Source: Helicobacter mesocricetorum
GTDB lineage: Bacteria > Campylobacterota > Campylobacteria > Campylobacterales > Helicobacteraceae
DNA length: 64,000 nt
Direction of reading: 5' to 3'
NCBI RefSeq assembly: GCF_900198605.1
Contig: NZ_FZPJ01000006.1
Location: 57,111-121,110, forward strand
In this document: positions 48,601 through 57,355 of the stretch, in pieces
Layout: each line of letters begins with the position of its first letter
How positions within the stretch are numbered: position 1 is the first letter of the stretch
Notes under the pieces: model-generated
What the model saw: only the letters and a program-made list of their open reading frames with translations
Told to the model about the DNA's origin: nothing
The model's database searches: none
Position numbers and translations under genes: made by a program

Positions 48601-49813
48601 TTTTGATTCTGCAAGTATCCAAACAATGATTATGGAATTTCAAAAGCTAGATTCTATCCCTCAAAATTATCAAATCCACTACGCAAGGATAGATTCTAAA
48701 AAACCCACAGATAAACATAGGGACGCAATTTTGAAAAGAGAATCTTTTAAGGATAATATCTATTTAGAGCCTAGCATTACACCAAGCCAAATGCTTGATA
48801 AATCTTTGACTTTTGCAGATTCTCAACAAGAGGAAGTGCTGAATAAAATTTTGCAAAATGGAAAAATGTTTTTAAAAGATAATGAAGCACAAATTGGCAT
48901 AGGACTAACCGATAAAGTTAAAAAGAAAATGGGGCTAGTAAACTATGAAATTGGGGCAGGAATTTTTCAAATTTCGACAAAAGAACTCGAGAGTTTACAT
49001 TTAACTAAAGACGAGTTAAAACTTATAAAACCACTTTATACAAGTAATGAACTTTTTAGATTCTATGCTAATCCAAACAATAGTGAATGGGTTATTTATA
49101 CCGATTCAAGTTTTAAAAATCCCAATTCTATGGATAAATATCCCAATTTAAAAAAGCATTTGGACAAATTTAGAGATGTTATCACTTCCGATAATAAGCC
49201 CTATGGCTTACATAGAGCAAAACAAGAACATTTTTTTAACAAAACTCCAAGTATTGTATCATTAAGAAAATGTCCTAATAAACCAATTTTTACTTATGTA
49301 GATTTTGATTGTTATGTAACTTCTACATTTTTTATTATCAAAACTGATAGGATTAATCTCAAATTTCTAACAGGCTTGTTTAATTCAAAACTTATAGCTT
49401 TTTGGTTGAGACATAAGGGCAAAATGCAAGGCAATCATTATCAAATTGACAAAGAGCCTTTGCTTAATATCCCCCTTATAGAAATTACCAAATCAAACCA
49501 AAAAATCGTAGATAGAATTATTGCTTTAGTTGATGAGATTCTCACAATCAAGGAATCTTGTCAAAGAGATGTTTCGCTTTCTATGAAAGCTCAACATGAC
49601 AAACAAGATTCTGATTGTCATTCTGAACCTGCATTAGCAGGTGAAGAATCTCTAGGCAAAGAATCAAGGGGCTCTAAAAGAGATGTTTCGGCTTTTGCAA
49701 AGCCTCAACATGACAAAATACCCAACACAAGCACCTTAGAATCCCAAATTGATTCTTTAGTCTATCAGCTCTATAATCTCACGAATGAGGAGATAAGACT
49801 TGTAGAATCTTGA
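45672..49813 (+). CDS. Type IIG restriction-modification enzyme (Eco57I-like), phase-variable, OFF
   Basis: Single-chain enzymes of this type carry nuclease, adenine methyltransferase and target-recognition parts. The first 105 residues (45672-45989) hold a PD-(D/E)xK-like core (RIDLAIYEDSAPKVLFEVKS), then reach a G12 tract and stop. From about 45979 the other frame carries the rest to 49813: ICDPAVGSGHFLVSALNEL (SAM motif I), VIGNPPYIKEPD (NPPY catalytic motif) and a C-terminal recognition domain. With 10 or 13 G the frame is open for about 1,380 residues. Two in-frame repeat insertions (46337-46413 and 49561-49722) encode low-complexity linkers. ATG 45672 has AAAGGAG upstream. A TTG at 46064 might allow partial translation of the methyltransferase part alone. 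Confidence 0.92.
45966..45977 (+). repeat. G12 homopolymer in Type IIG R-M gene (frame OFF)
   Basis: Twelve G at codons 99-102, just after the FEVKS nuclease motif. G12 ends at TAG (45989), G11 ends at TGA, and G10 or G13 opens the whole gene. Confidence 0.93.
46337..46413 (+). repeat. In-frame palindrome-derived repeat (SERSEES/KRDVS type), copy 1
   Basis: Encodes CHSERSEESQQSKRDVSALP and QHDK between the nuclease and methyltransferase regions. The DNA contains CATTCTGAACGAAGCGAAGA, the arm of a widespread palindromic repeat. Related units lie at 49561, 49616 and 50400. Confidence 0.75.
49561..49722 (+). repeat. In-frame palindrome-derived repeats, copies 2 and 3
   Basis: 49561-49600 (QRDVSLSMKAQHDK) and 49616-49722 (CHSEPALAGEESL, then KRDVSAFAKPQHDK) are two adjacent units in the C-terminal linker of the R-M enzyme. 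Short inverted arms such as GCTTT/AAAGC persist. Confidence 0.7.
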
Positions 49814-49894
49814 AGTTCGTTTGTGTATAATATTGAAGATACTACACAAGGAGTAAAGATGACTTTGGTGATTGAAAATGCAAGCAAGGAATTG
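49753..49894 (+). repeat. Direct repeat: R-M 3' end plus antitoxin 5' end, copy A
   Basis: The last codons of the R-M gene (SLVYQLYNLTNEEIRLVES), the 45-bp spacer and the first antitoxin codons recur at about 51858-52000 with roughly 90 percent identity by eye. Confidence 0.8.
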
Positions 49895-50053
49895 CAAAAG
49901 GCTATCAAGTCTATGGCGAAACTTGATAATGCCAAAGTTAAGGTTAAAAAAGAAAAAGAATGTTTGATGAAACAAGCCCTTAAAGAAATCAAAAATGGAG
50001 AATATGAGGTTTGCCAAGACTTTGAAGAATACAAAAAAACAATGGAATCTTAA
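49859..50053 (+). CDS. Antitoxin of a YafQ-type toxin-antitoxin pair
   Basis: 64 residues (MTLVIENASKELQKAIKSMA...), with a basic middle and an acidic Tyr/Glu-rich end. This is the common form for small antitoxins of Helicobacter RelE/YafQ systems (compare HP0893 and HP0895, from memory). ATG 49859 is chosen because AAGGAG lies five bases before it; an upstream in-frame ATG at 49823 is less likely. It shares one base with the toxin start (TAATG). It begins 45 bp after the R-M stop. Confidence 0.8.
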   Translation: MTLVIENASKELQKAIKSMAKLDNAKVKVKKEKECLMKQALKEIKNGEYEVCQDFEEYKKTMES

Positions 50054-50322
50054 TGTATGAGATTAGGATTCTTAAGGGATATAAAAAGCAATACAAGAAG
50101 CTTTCAATAGATAATCAGATACTAGTTGATAGTATCGTCCAAAAATTAGCCAATGATGAACCTTTAGAGAAAAAATATCAAGACCACAAGCTTAAGGGTG
50201 AATTTAAAGACTTTAGAGAATGCCATATTAAGCCTGATTTGTTGCTGGTTTATCAAAAGCAAGAAAACCTTTTGATTCTAACTTGTGTTTCTGTGGGTAG
50301 CCATAGCGAATTGTTTGGATAA
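50053..50322 (+). CDS. YafQ/RelE-family mRNA interferase toxin
   Basis: 89 residues. The pattern KKQYKKL near the N-terminus, then KYQDHKLKGEFKDFRECHI and PDLLLVYQK, matches YafQ, in which His, Asp and Arg residues cut ribosome-bound mRNA. The end is VSVGSHSELFG, whose His/Phe close the active site. Full length and intact. Translation is coupled to the antitoxin by a one-base overlap. Confidence 0.88.
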   Translation: MYEIRILKGYKKQYKKLSIDNQILVDSIVQKLANDEPLEKKYQDHKLKGEFKDFRECHIKPDLLLVYQKQENLLILTCVSVGSHSELFG

Positions 50323-50594
50323 TTTCTTACCACTTACCAAATCAAGCCAAAAAATCATAGATAGAATCACTGCTTTGAATGAATGAGATTCTTGCAATCA
50401 AAGAGGCTTGTCAAACTGAGGGCTTTGTGCCCGAAGAATCTCAAAGAAAAACAAATAGAGATATTTCGCTTGCTTTGCAAGCTCAATATGACAAAATACC
50501 CGATACAAACACCTTAGAATCCCAAATTGATTCTTTAGTCTATCAGCTCTATAATCTCACGAATGAGGAGATAAAAATTGTTGAAAATAAATAA
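50323..50594 (+). pseudogene. C-terminal remnant of a Type IIG R-M gene
   Basis: From about 50335 the DNA matches the R-M region TKSNQKIVDRI..LVDEIL. The open part from 50379 encodes MNEILAIKEACQT..., a KRDVS-type repeat (NRDISLALQAQYDK), and TLESQIDSLVYQLYNLTNEE, the same end as the intact gene. It follows the toxin directly, so the toxin-antitoxin pair sits between two copies of the R-M 3' end. Confidence 0.75.
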
Positions 50595-50648
50595 AACTAA
50601 ACAAATATAATTGTATAATCGCATGAGCTTTATGTAAAGGATTGAAAT

Positions 50649-51074
50649 ATGGTAAGTGCTTTAGAGTTAGCAAAATATATTCTTAAAGTATCTGATAAAG
50701 ATTTAAGTAATTTGGAGTTACAAAAAACTTTATATTTTACAGAGCTTGACTATATTAAAGAATTTGATGAACCTTTAATTTCTGATGATTTTGAAGCTTG
50801 GAAATATGGACCTGTCGCAAGAGAAGTCTATGTTGAATATCGCAATTATGGTGCTAATTCTATTGATAAACCAGAAAAGGAAACCCTCTCAAAAAAATTA
50901 ACAAAAGAGCAATTAGGAATTATTAATCAATCTATTGAAAAATGCAACAAAGAATCTTATTGGAATCTAGTTGAAAAGAGCCATAAAAAAGATGGTGCTT
51001 GGGATAGAAGCTTTAAAGAGGATAAAAAAGAGATAATTAGCAAAGAATTAATAAAAGAGGAAGCAAAATCTTGA
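50649..51074 (+). CDS. Panacea-domain (DUF4065/SocA-like) antitoxin candidate
   Basis: 141 residues with the Panacea pattern: SNLELQKTLYFTELDYIKEF near residue 20, then FEAWKYGPVAREVYVEYRNYG near 47-67. Proteins with this domain act as antitoxins for many unrelated toxins, binding them directly. It stops in a 4-base overlap with the next gene, which codes for a membrane protein and is the probable partner. Start ATG 50649 has AAAGGA upstream. Flanked by R-M and TA remnants, so this block looks like a mobile cargo. Confidence 0.75.
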   Translation: MVSALELAKYILKVSDKDLSNLELQKTLYFTELDYIKEFDEPLISDDFEAWKYGPVAREVYVEYRNYGANSIDKPEKETLSKKLTKEQLGIINQSIEKCNKESYWNLVEKSHKKDGAWDRSFKEDKKEIISKELIKEEAKS

Positions 51075-51772
51075 TAGATGCCAAAGATAAGGAGCTAAAC
51101 AATATTGTTAGGCAACTATGTGAAAACCAAAGCTTAAATAAAATAAAAGATGAAATTATCGAGAAACTTAAGGAAATTTACACAGAAGAATATAGGCATA
51201 AATATTCAGAAATCACTACTATTATTATAAATTCAAAAGATGTAGAACAAACCTCTATGACATTTACACAAAACTTTAGACTCATTAATGAGGAGTTTGG
51301 CAAAGAAGAACAATCTACAAATATTAAACTTGGATTAGAAAAACTTTATGACCATATAAATTTAGAGTGCATTAGACTGCAAGATTCTGATAATAAAATA
51401 AATGAGATTAAAGATGTTTCTAATGAACTAGATAGAAACTATAAAGCATTAAAGCAAAATTTAAACAAGCAACAAATTCAATATATAACGATTTTGGGGA
51501 TTTTTGCCTCTATTGTTTTGGCATTTGTTGGAGGATTGGTATTTTCAACTTCGGTTTTATCAAATATCGACAAAGCAAGCATCTATCGTTTGCTTTTTGT
51601 CATAGCTTTTATAGCTTTATTTTTTGGAAATATTTTGTATTTATTGTTTAACTTTTTATCAAAAATAGCTCTAGTTAAGGATGACCAAGAAGCTTGGCTC
51701 AAAAAACCTATTTATTGGTTTAACATAATTACCATAATATTAATTGCGGTTGGTTTTGCGGGAGAAATATAG
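51071..51772 (+). CDS. Membrane protein partner of the Panacea protein (possible toxin)
   Basis: 233 residues. The first 135 are hydrophilic and likely helical or coiled coil (IKDEIIEKLKEIYTEEYR...). Three hydrophobic spans follow at about 137-162 (ITILGIFASIVLAFVGGLVF), 168-192 (LLFVIAFIALFFGNILYLLF) and 212-232. The start is TTG at 51071, overlapping the Panacea stop; GAGG lies about ten bases upstream. I do not recognise the family. Some Panacea partners are membrane proteins that depolarise cells, so a membrane-acting toxin or effector is plausible but unproven. Confidence 0.65.
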   Translation: MIDAKDKELNNIVRQLCENQSLNKIKDEIIEKLKEIYTEEYRHKYSEITTIIINSKDVEQTSMTFTQNFRLINEEFGKEEQSTNIKLGLEKLYDHINLECIRLQDSDNKINEIKDVSNELDRNYKALKQNLNKQQIQYITILGIFASIVLAFVGGLVFSTSVLSNIDKASIYRLLFVIAFIALFFGNILYLLFNFLSKIALVKDDQEAWLKKPIYWFNIITIILIAVGFAGEI

Positions 51773-51799
51773 AGTAATTATTTTCTGTTACACATAAAT

Positions 51800-51921
51800 C
51801 CTCGCCCTTAAAGCCAAAGATTCCACGACAGACACAACCCACCTAGAAGCCCAAATTAATTTCTTTAATCTATCAACTCTATAATCTCACGAGTGAGGAA
51901 ATAAGACTTGTAGAATCTTGA
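51800..51921 (+). pseudogene. Second R-M C-terminal remnant (frameshifted)
   Basis: 51848 to 51921 encodes the LESQIDSLVYQLYNL..EEIRLVES end in two frames, broken by one base near 51862. It precedes a decayed antitoxin exactly as the intact R-M end precedes the intact antitoxin. Confidence 0.7.
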
Positions 51922-51966
51922 AGTTCGTTTGTGCATAATGTTGGAGATACTACATAAGGAGTAAAT

Positions 51967-52176
51967 ATGACTTTGGTTATTGAAAATGCAAGCAAAGAGT
52001 TTTTGCCACTTTTTCAAGAAGTAGCTAGACTTGGCAAAGCAAAAATCACTATAGCAGAAGAAAATAGCAACGAAGAGATTGCCCAAGCAATTGAATAATT
52101 TGAAAAAGAGGGCAAAGAGGGCAAAACGAAGCGATACAAGGATATTGCAGAATTTCAAAAGGCTATGAATGCCTAA
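51967..52176 (+). pseudogene. Decayed antitoxin copy with in-frame stop
   Basis: The same start as the intact antitoxin (MTLVIENASKE, AAGGAG upstream). A TAA at codon 45 interrupts a reading frame that otherwise runs to 52176 (KRYKDIAEFQKAMNA). Downstream residues resemble the ends of other Helicobacter antitoxins, so this is a diverged relative and not an exact copy. Confidence 0.7.
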
Positions 52177-52300
52177 ATATCAGCTAGAAACTTCTAGCAA
52201 ATTTGAAAAGCAATATAAAAAATTATCCCAAAAAGACAAAGAGGTTTTGCTTTTGCTTTGTATCCGTATAGGTAGCCATAGTGAGCTATTTGGTGGATAG
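52169..52300 (+). pseudogene. Toxin remnant with central deletion
   Basis: 43 codons join a toxin N-terminus (MPKYQLETSSKFEKQYKKL) directly to the toxin end (IRIGSHSELFGG). The middle with the catalytic DH..G..RECHI..DLLLVY residues is missing. Overlaps the antitoxin remnant by 8 bp. Confidence 0.75.
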
Positions 52301-52553
52301 AGCAAGATAGAAAATCTCCTTAATTGTAAAAAGATATCCATCATTCACCAAAGTAAAACTAAAGAATCTCATAATATCAATTCAAATAGACACTTTAGCT
52401 TTTGCAAAGCTTCAATATAACACTAAGGAACAATAACCAAAAAGAGATATGCAACCCCAAACGCACATAGCAAAATAATCCATACTCCTTCTAGCAATAT
52501 AAAGATTCTTAGATAAGCCTTTTTAAAAGAGGGGTTCTATCGCTTTATTTTCT
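52301..52553. other. Gap between TA remnant and histidine kinase
   Basis: 52386-52430 is a degenerate KRDVS-type repeat unit (compare GCTTTTGCAAAGC). On the minus strand 52497-52423 has a 24-codon TTG-started frame for one hydrophobic span (LEGVWIILLCAFGVAYLFL). Coding is doubtful. Nothing else recognised. Confidence 0.3.
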
Positions 52554-54233
52554 TTAAGTTTTGCTAAATATTATAATAAATTCGCTTCCCTTTCCCACCT
52601 CACTTTTTACTTCTAAACTTGCTTGATGATAGGAGAGAGCAGATTGGACGATAGATAATCCAAGCCCTGTGCCTCCTAATTTCTTACTGCGACTTTTATC
52701 CACGCAAAAAAACCGCTCAAAGATTCTTTGGTGTAAGTGTTGGGGGATACCAATCCCACTATCTTGTATGCTAAGTCTTATTTTCTCCCCCAAATCTTGC
52801 AAAGAAACTTTGACAAACCCGCCTTTAATGTTATATTTAATGGCATTATCCATCAAATTAAAAATAAGATTTTCTATTAAGCTTTTCTCCCCTAAAATAT
52901 GGCACTCCTGCAAATCCAAAATGATTTCAACTTCATATTGTGCAGCAATGAGTTTTAACCGCTCTGCAACTTTTAAAATACTGCTATGTAAAGCAATCTT
53001 TTGTTTTTGTAGAGTTTCTCCTCCTCCCTCATCAAAGAATGAGAGCTTTAAAATTTCATCAATCATTGCTAATAATCTCGTGGATTCTGCTAGTATCTTG
53101 TCGATAAAATTTGGTATATCCTCCTTTTTTACAAGATTATTTTTTAGCATTTCAGAGCTGGCAAGTATGGAAGTTAGAGGAGTTTTTAGTTCGTGCGTTA
53201 CATTGGCACTAAATTCTTTTCTTAAGTTTTGTGCGAGTTTGGTTTGCGTAATATCCCTTATAATAATAACCATTCCCTTACATTTATGCTTGACAAAAAT
53301 AGGCGTAAAAATTACCTCGCATTCGAAGCTTGAAAGCTGCATTTGCAAGGTTTTGCTTGTCTGCTTTTTATGTTTTTTAAAATCCTTAAGAAGGTTTAGC
53401 AAGGTTTTCAAAAAATGGGATTCCTCAAGCGCATAAATGATAGTGTGAGAATTCAGGTTTTTAAAATACTTTTGCACGCTTTTATTAGTGGATAGAATAT
53501 CCCCGTGTTGGTTAAGCAAAATTAAGCCATCACTCATATTCTCTGCTAATAAAAGCATTTCTTGTTGCTTTTGGCGGAGATGCTTTAACTGGGTTTTGAT
53601 AACTTTGTTTTGGGATTTGATTTTTTTAACGAAGCTATGAAGCTCAAAATAAAGAGAATCTTTTTTTAAATGCTCTAAATCAACCTTTAAAATGGGTTTT
53701 AAAATAGCCTTTGTTAGGACTCTAGCTAGAAGAAAACAAAGGAGCAAGGCTAAGAAAAATTCTAAGAAAAAATAAGGCAAGAGCTTAAAAACTAGGGCTT
53801 TAATATATTTTTGCTCTTTGGCGATTCTAAGGATAAGCTCCCTCTCTTTTAAAAAAACTGCATAATAGAGTGTTTTAGCCCCTAAAGTATCAGAATAGCG
53901 GATACTTGTAGATTCTCCATTAAGGAGGGCATTTTGGACTTCTTCTCGCTTAATGTGATTTTCTAAATCCTGTTTTAAGCTATCATACAAAACATTTCCC
54001 CTTGTATCTATAACGCTTATACGATAATGGGAATCTTTAAGGGATTTAAGGAGTAATTCTATCTTTGTTAAATCCTGTGGTAATTGCTCGATTAAAGGTT
54101 TGGATTGGTTTTTTAAATCAAGCAAGGACTCTTTTTGAAAAAAGGATTCTAAGCTAAAGATTAAAAAGACATTAGCAAGGAATAAAAGACTTAAACTCCC
54201 CATAAAAATAGAAAAAAAGATTCTTCTTTGCAT
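52554..54233 (-). CDS. phosS: PhosS/PhoR-like sensor histidine kinase
   Basis: Membrane sensor kinase likely responding to phosphate through the Pst system. About 559 residues: N-terminal span (about 4-26), periplasmic loop, a second span near 150-172, a PAS-like region (LLLAENMSDGLILLNQHGDI), the DHp helix with phospho-His in FSANVTHELKTPLTSILASS, and a HATPase domain (NLIFNLMDNAIKYN, DSGIGIPQHLHQRIFERF and GGTGLGLSIVQ). The ATG at 54233 is preferred to an upstream TTG at 54260. The stop of phosR overlaps it. In C. jejuni the PhosS/PhosR pair controls pst genes. Confidence 0.85.
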   Translation of the reverse strand: MQRRIFFSIFMGSLSLLFLANVFLIFSLESFFQKESLLDLKNQSKPLIEQLPQDLTKIELLLKSLKDSHYRISVIDTRGNVLYDSLKQDLENHIKREEVQNALLNGESTSIRYSDTLGAKTLYYAVFLKERELILRIAKEQKYIKALVFKLLPYFFLEFFLALLLCFLLARVLTKAILKPILKVDLEHLKKDSLYFELHSFVKKIKSQNKVIKTQLKHLRQKQQEMLLLAENMSDGLILLNQHGDILSTNKSVQKYFKNLNSHTIIYALEESHFLKTLLNLLKDFKKHKKQTSKTLQMQLSSFECEVIFTPIFVKHKCKGMVIIIRDITQTKLAQNLRKEFSANVTHELKTPLTSILASSEMLKNNLVKKEDIPNFIDKILAESTRLLAMIDEILKLSFFDEGGGETLQKQKIALHSSILKVAERLKLIAAQYEVEIILDLQECHILGEKSLIENLIFNLMDNAIKYNIKGGFVKVSLQDLGEKIRLSIQDSGIGIPQHLHQRIFERFFCVDKSRSKKLGGTGLGLSIVQSALSYHQASLEVKSEVGKGSEFIIIFSKT

Positions 54234-54234
54234 A

Positions 54235-54900
54235 TTAATCTTTAGAAAATTTATAGCCAATACCGCGTATGGTTTTAATATGATTACCCAAATCTCCTAA
54301 TTTTTGACGCAATGTTTTGATATGAATATCTAATGTTCTGCTCTCTGTGCCATAATTATATCCCCATAAAATCTCTAAAATCTCCTCCCTGCTAAAAGCC
54401 CTTTCTTGGTTTTTTAAAAACAACCCTAAGAGTTCAAACTCTTTTAAAGTCAGGCTAATAGGCTTATTATCGATTTTTAGTTGATGCTTAGTGATAGAGT
54501 AGTTAAGATTATTAAAAACAATCTCTTCTTGGTTACTATTTTTTCGTCGCAAAATCGCACGAATCCTTGCTAAAAACTCCATCACTCCAAAAGGCTTGGT
54601 AATATAATCATCAGCCCCATAATCCAAGCCCTTGACTTTATGGATTTCATCATCTAAGGCTGTTAGCATTAAAACCGAGATTTCTTTAGTATTAGGATTA
54701 GTTTTTATTTTTTGGAGGATTTCAAAGCCATCCATTCCGGGCAATAAACAATCTAAAACTAGAATCTCTGGGAGTGCTTGTTTTAAAGCTTCTTGTAATT
54801 GCAAAAAATCACTAAAACCTTTTGCTTCAATATTTTGAGACTTTAGGGCATAAAGCACAATCTCTAAAATGGCTTTTTCATCTTCTAAAACATAAACCAA
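54235..54900 (-). CDS. phosR: PhosR/PhoB-like response regulator
   Basis: 221 residues of OmpR/PhoB type. Receiver: VYVLEDEKAILEIV, phospho-acceptor Asp in ILVLDCLLPGMDGFE near residue 49, the LTA switch Thr and the KPF Lys. The C-terminal winged helix shows LTLKEFELLGLFLKN and SRTLDIHIKTLRQKLG. The start is TTG at 54900 with AAGGA four bases upstream; the nearby ATG is out of frame. It follows pstB by 33 bp, so regulator and transporter are probably co-transcribed and autoregulated. Confidence 0.87.
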   Translation of the reverse strand: MVYVLEDEKAILEIVLYALKSQNIEAKGFSDFLQLQEALKQALPEILVLDCLLPGMDGFEILQKIKTNPNTKEISVLMLTALDDEIHKVKGLDYGADDYITKPFGVMEFLARIRAILRRKNSNQEEIVFNNLNYSITKHQLKIDNKPISLTLKEFELLGLFLKNQERAFSREEILEILWGYNYGTESRTLDIHIKTLRQKLGDLGNHIKTIRGIGYKFSKD

Positions 54901-54933
54901 AGGATTCCTTGTTTTTAAAAGAATTTTAGCATA

Positions 54934-55689
54934 TCAGCCAAATCTTCCTTCAATATACTCACGGGTTTTTTGTTTTTTGGCTTTATGAAATATTTTTTCC
55001 GTATCCTCATATTCTATCATCTCCCCTAGCAAGAAAAATGCTGTTTTATCGGAGATTCTTAAAGCCTGTTGCATATTATGGGTTACGATAACAATCGTAT
55101 ATTCTTTCTTTAAACTCAAAATCAATTTTTCAATTTTTGCAGTAGAAATAGGATCTAACGCACTTGTTGGCTCATCCATTAGAAGCACTTCGGGATTAGT
55201 AGCGATTGCCCTTGCAATACATAGTCTTTGTTGTTGCCCACCACTAAGACTTAGGGCATTGGTTTTTAAGCGATCTTTTAAATCTCCCCATAAACCCACA
55301 TCCACTAAAGAGGATTCGATGATTTCATCAAGTTTTGTCTTTTTCTTAATCCCGTGTGTTTTAGGACCAAAGGCGATATTATCATAAATACTCATAGGAA
55401 AGGGATTGGGCTTTTGAAAAACCATTCCGACTTTTTTACGCAGTGTATTAATAGGAATATCTTTATAAATATCTTTATTTTCAAAAAATATTTTTCCTTT
55501 AACCTTAAACTCCTCCACCAAATCATTCATACGATTAAGGGTTTTAATAAAAGTAGATTTACCACAACCACTAGGACCTATAAAGGCTGTAACCTTGTCT
55601 TTATAAATCTCCATATTAATGTCTTTTAGGGCTAAAAAAGAACCATAATAAAGATTCATTTTTTTAATATTAAAACAGATTTTTTGCAT
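54934..55689 (-). CDS. pstB: Phosphate ABC transporter ATP-binding protein PstB
   Basis: ATPase of the high-affinity phosphate importer. 251 residues with Walker [10 protein letters not shown], the Q-loop [20 protein letters not shown] typical of PstB, the signature [14 protein letters not shown], Walker [14 protein letters not shown] and the switch His in VTHNM. Lies 2 bp after pstA. Confidence 0.96.
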   Translation of the reverse strand: MQKICFNIKKMNLYYGSFLALKDINMEIYKDKVTAFIGPSGCGKSTFIKTLNRMNDLVEEFKVKGKIFFENKDIYKDIPINTLRKKVGMVFQKPNPFPMSIYDNIAFGPKTHGIKKKTKLDEIIESSLVDVGLWGDLKDRLKTNALSLSGGQQQRLCIARAIATNPEVLLMDEPTSALDPISTAKIEKLILSLKKEYTIVIVTHNMQQALRISDKTAFFLLGEMIEYEDTEKIFHKAKKQKTREYIEGRFG

Positions 55690-55691
55690 TT

Positions 55692-56516
55692 TTATCCTTT
55701 CGTTAATCTTTTAGCGATGCAATTTGCTAGGGAGTTTATAACAAATACCATTACTATTAACACCATAGCCGTAGCATAAGCTTCATTAACAAATTGCCCC
55801 TCACTAGAGATAATATACATATGCACACTAAGCGTTCGTCCAGATTCTGTTAATCCCGCTATCTTTGCCACACCCCCTGAAGTATAAAGCAAAGCCGCAC
55901 TCTCTCCTACTATCCTCCCTATGCTTAAAATAATCCCTGCTAAAATAGTTGGGATACTAGCAGGGAGAATAATCGCAAAAATGGTTCGTAACTTTCCAGC
56001 ACCAAGTGCAAAACTTGCCTCTCTAAATTCTATGGGGGTAGATTTTAGCGCTTCTTGGGAGCTTCTTAGGATTAGGGGTAAAATCATAAGGCTTAATGTT
56101 AAAGCTCCCGATAAAAAACTTATTTTCAAGCCAAAATAAATCACAAAAGCCAAATAACCAAACAAACCATAAACAATACTAGGAATCCCTAAGAGGGTAT
56201 CCGAAGCAATTTTTATAACATAAAGGAGTTTATTTTTCTTGCTATTGTATTCATTAAGAAAAATGGCACCAAAAATCCCAATAGACGTTGTTAAAAGTAT
56301 AGAAAATGCCACCATATTTAAGGTGTTAATAATTGCAGGTAGCATAGAGATATTTTGGGAGTTATACTCCCATTCAAAGAGACTAGGAGAGAGATGCAAC
56401 ACTCCTTTATAAAAGATAAATCCTATTAAGATTCCAAAAATACCCAAAGTGGTTAATAACGCAAGCTTGGTAACCAAAGAGAGACAAAAGGATAATGTAT
56501 CAATTTTTGTTTTCAT
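55692..56516 (-). CDS. pstA: Phosphate ABC transporter permease PstA
   Basis: 274 residues, six predicted spans. [19 protein letters not shown] and the EAA-type loop [20 protein letters not shown] are typical of Pst[16 protein letters not shown] lies near the end. Overlaps pstC by 4 bp. Confidence 0.94.
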   Translation of the reverse strand: MKTKIDTLSFCLSLVTKLALLTTLGIFGILIGFIFYKGVLHLSPSLFEWEYNSQNISMLPAIINTLNMVAFSILLTTSIGIFGAIFLNEYNSKKNKLLYVIKIASDTLLGIPSIVYGLFGYLAFVIYFGLKISFLSGALTLSLMILPLILRSSQEALKSTPIEFREASFALGAGKLRTIFAIILPASIPTILAGIILSIGRIVGESAALLYTSGGVAKIAGLTESGRTLSVHMYIISSEGQFVNEAYATAMVLIVMVFVINSLANCIAKRLTKG

Positions 56517-57355
56517 TGTTTTTCTTTGACGAGATTAAGACTTGTATTAATAAGAAGTATAAAGACAAATAAGACAACAGCATTAACAATTAAAGCCTCT
56601 CTATGTAAATCTGTCGCATATCCCATTTCAAGGGCAATATTTGTCGTGAGGGTTCGCACTCCATCAACAAGACTATGCGGGATTTGCACTTGATTACCCG
56701 CTACCATAATTACCGCCATTGCCTCTCCAATAGCCCTCCCAACCCCCAAAATAATAGAGGATAAAATACCGCTTCTAGCCGCTAAGAGGCTGACAAAAAA
56801 TACGCTTCTCTCTCTAGTTGCCCCTAAGGCTAAAGCACCTTCACAATAAGACTTTGGAACGCTATCAAGAGCGGATTTAGAGATTAGGATAATCGTGGGT
56901 AAAATCATAATGCTTAAAATTAAGGCAGCAGCTAAGACGCTTTTACCCGAAACCCCATTAAAAGTCTCACTTATCCAAGGCACTATTATCACAAGCCCAA
57001 AGAATCCATAAACAACAGAGGGGATAGCACCTAATAATTCAATAGCAGGCATTGCAAAAAACTTTATTTTCTTAGAGGCAAAAGCAGATAGATAAATCGC
57101 ACTTAAAACCCCAATAGGAACACCAAGCAAAATCGCTAAAGCACTCACATAAATACTCCCAATAATCATAGGGAATATTCCAAAAATATCTTCTGTGGGA
57201 TACCAATCAAAGCCGAAAATAAACTCTAAAAATCCTATCTGAAAGAGTGTAGGGATAGCATTTCCAAACAAAAATACACAAATCATTATCACACAGAGTA
57301 TAGAAATACAGCCAAAAATGGCAAATATTCCCTGTGCGATTCTTTCTTTTATCAT
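56513..57355 (-). CDS. pstC: Phosphate ABC transporter permease PstC
   Basis: 280 residues, six predicted spans. ELLGAIPSVVYGFFGLVIIV, the EAA loop YCEGALALGATRERSVFFV and GRAIGEAMAVIMVAGNQVQI mark PstC. ATG 57355 is chosen because it forms a 4-base ATGA overlap with pstS; an upstream TTG at 57370 is less likely. Confidence 0.94.
   Translation of the reverse strand: MIKERIAQGIFAIFGCISILCVIMICVFLFGNAIPTLFQIGFLEFIFGFDWYPTEDIFGIFPMIIGSIYVSALAILLGVPIGVLSAIYLSAFASKKIKFFAMPAIELLGAIPSVVYGFFGLVIIVPWISETFNGVSGKSVLAAALILSIMILPTIILISKSALDSVPKSYCEGALALGATRERSVFFVSLLAARSGILSSIILGVGRAIGEAMAVIMVAGNQVQIPHSLVDGVRTLTTNIALEMGYATDLHREALIVNAVVLFVFILLINTSLNLVKEKQ

Noticed and set aside
45449..52553. Possible CRISPR array, because short units recur
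   Set aside because: Units are irregularly spaced, lie partly within coding frames and lack uniform spacers; no cas genes.
45449..52553. Insertion sequence or integrase-borne island
   Set aside because: No transposase, integrase or flanking target duplication seen in or around the block.
52669..53436. 255-codon plus-strand frame opposite the histidine kinase
   Set aside because: Antisense shadow of conserved HATPase and DHp motifs.
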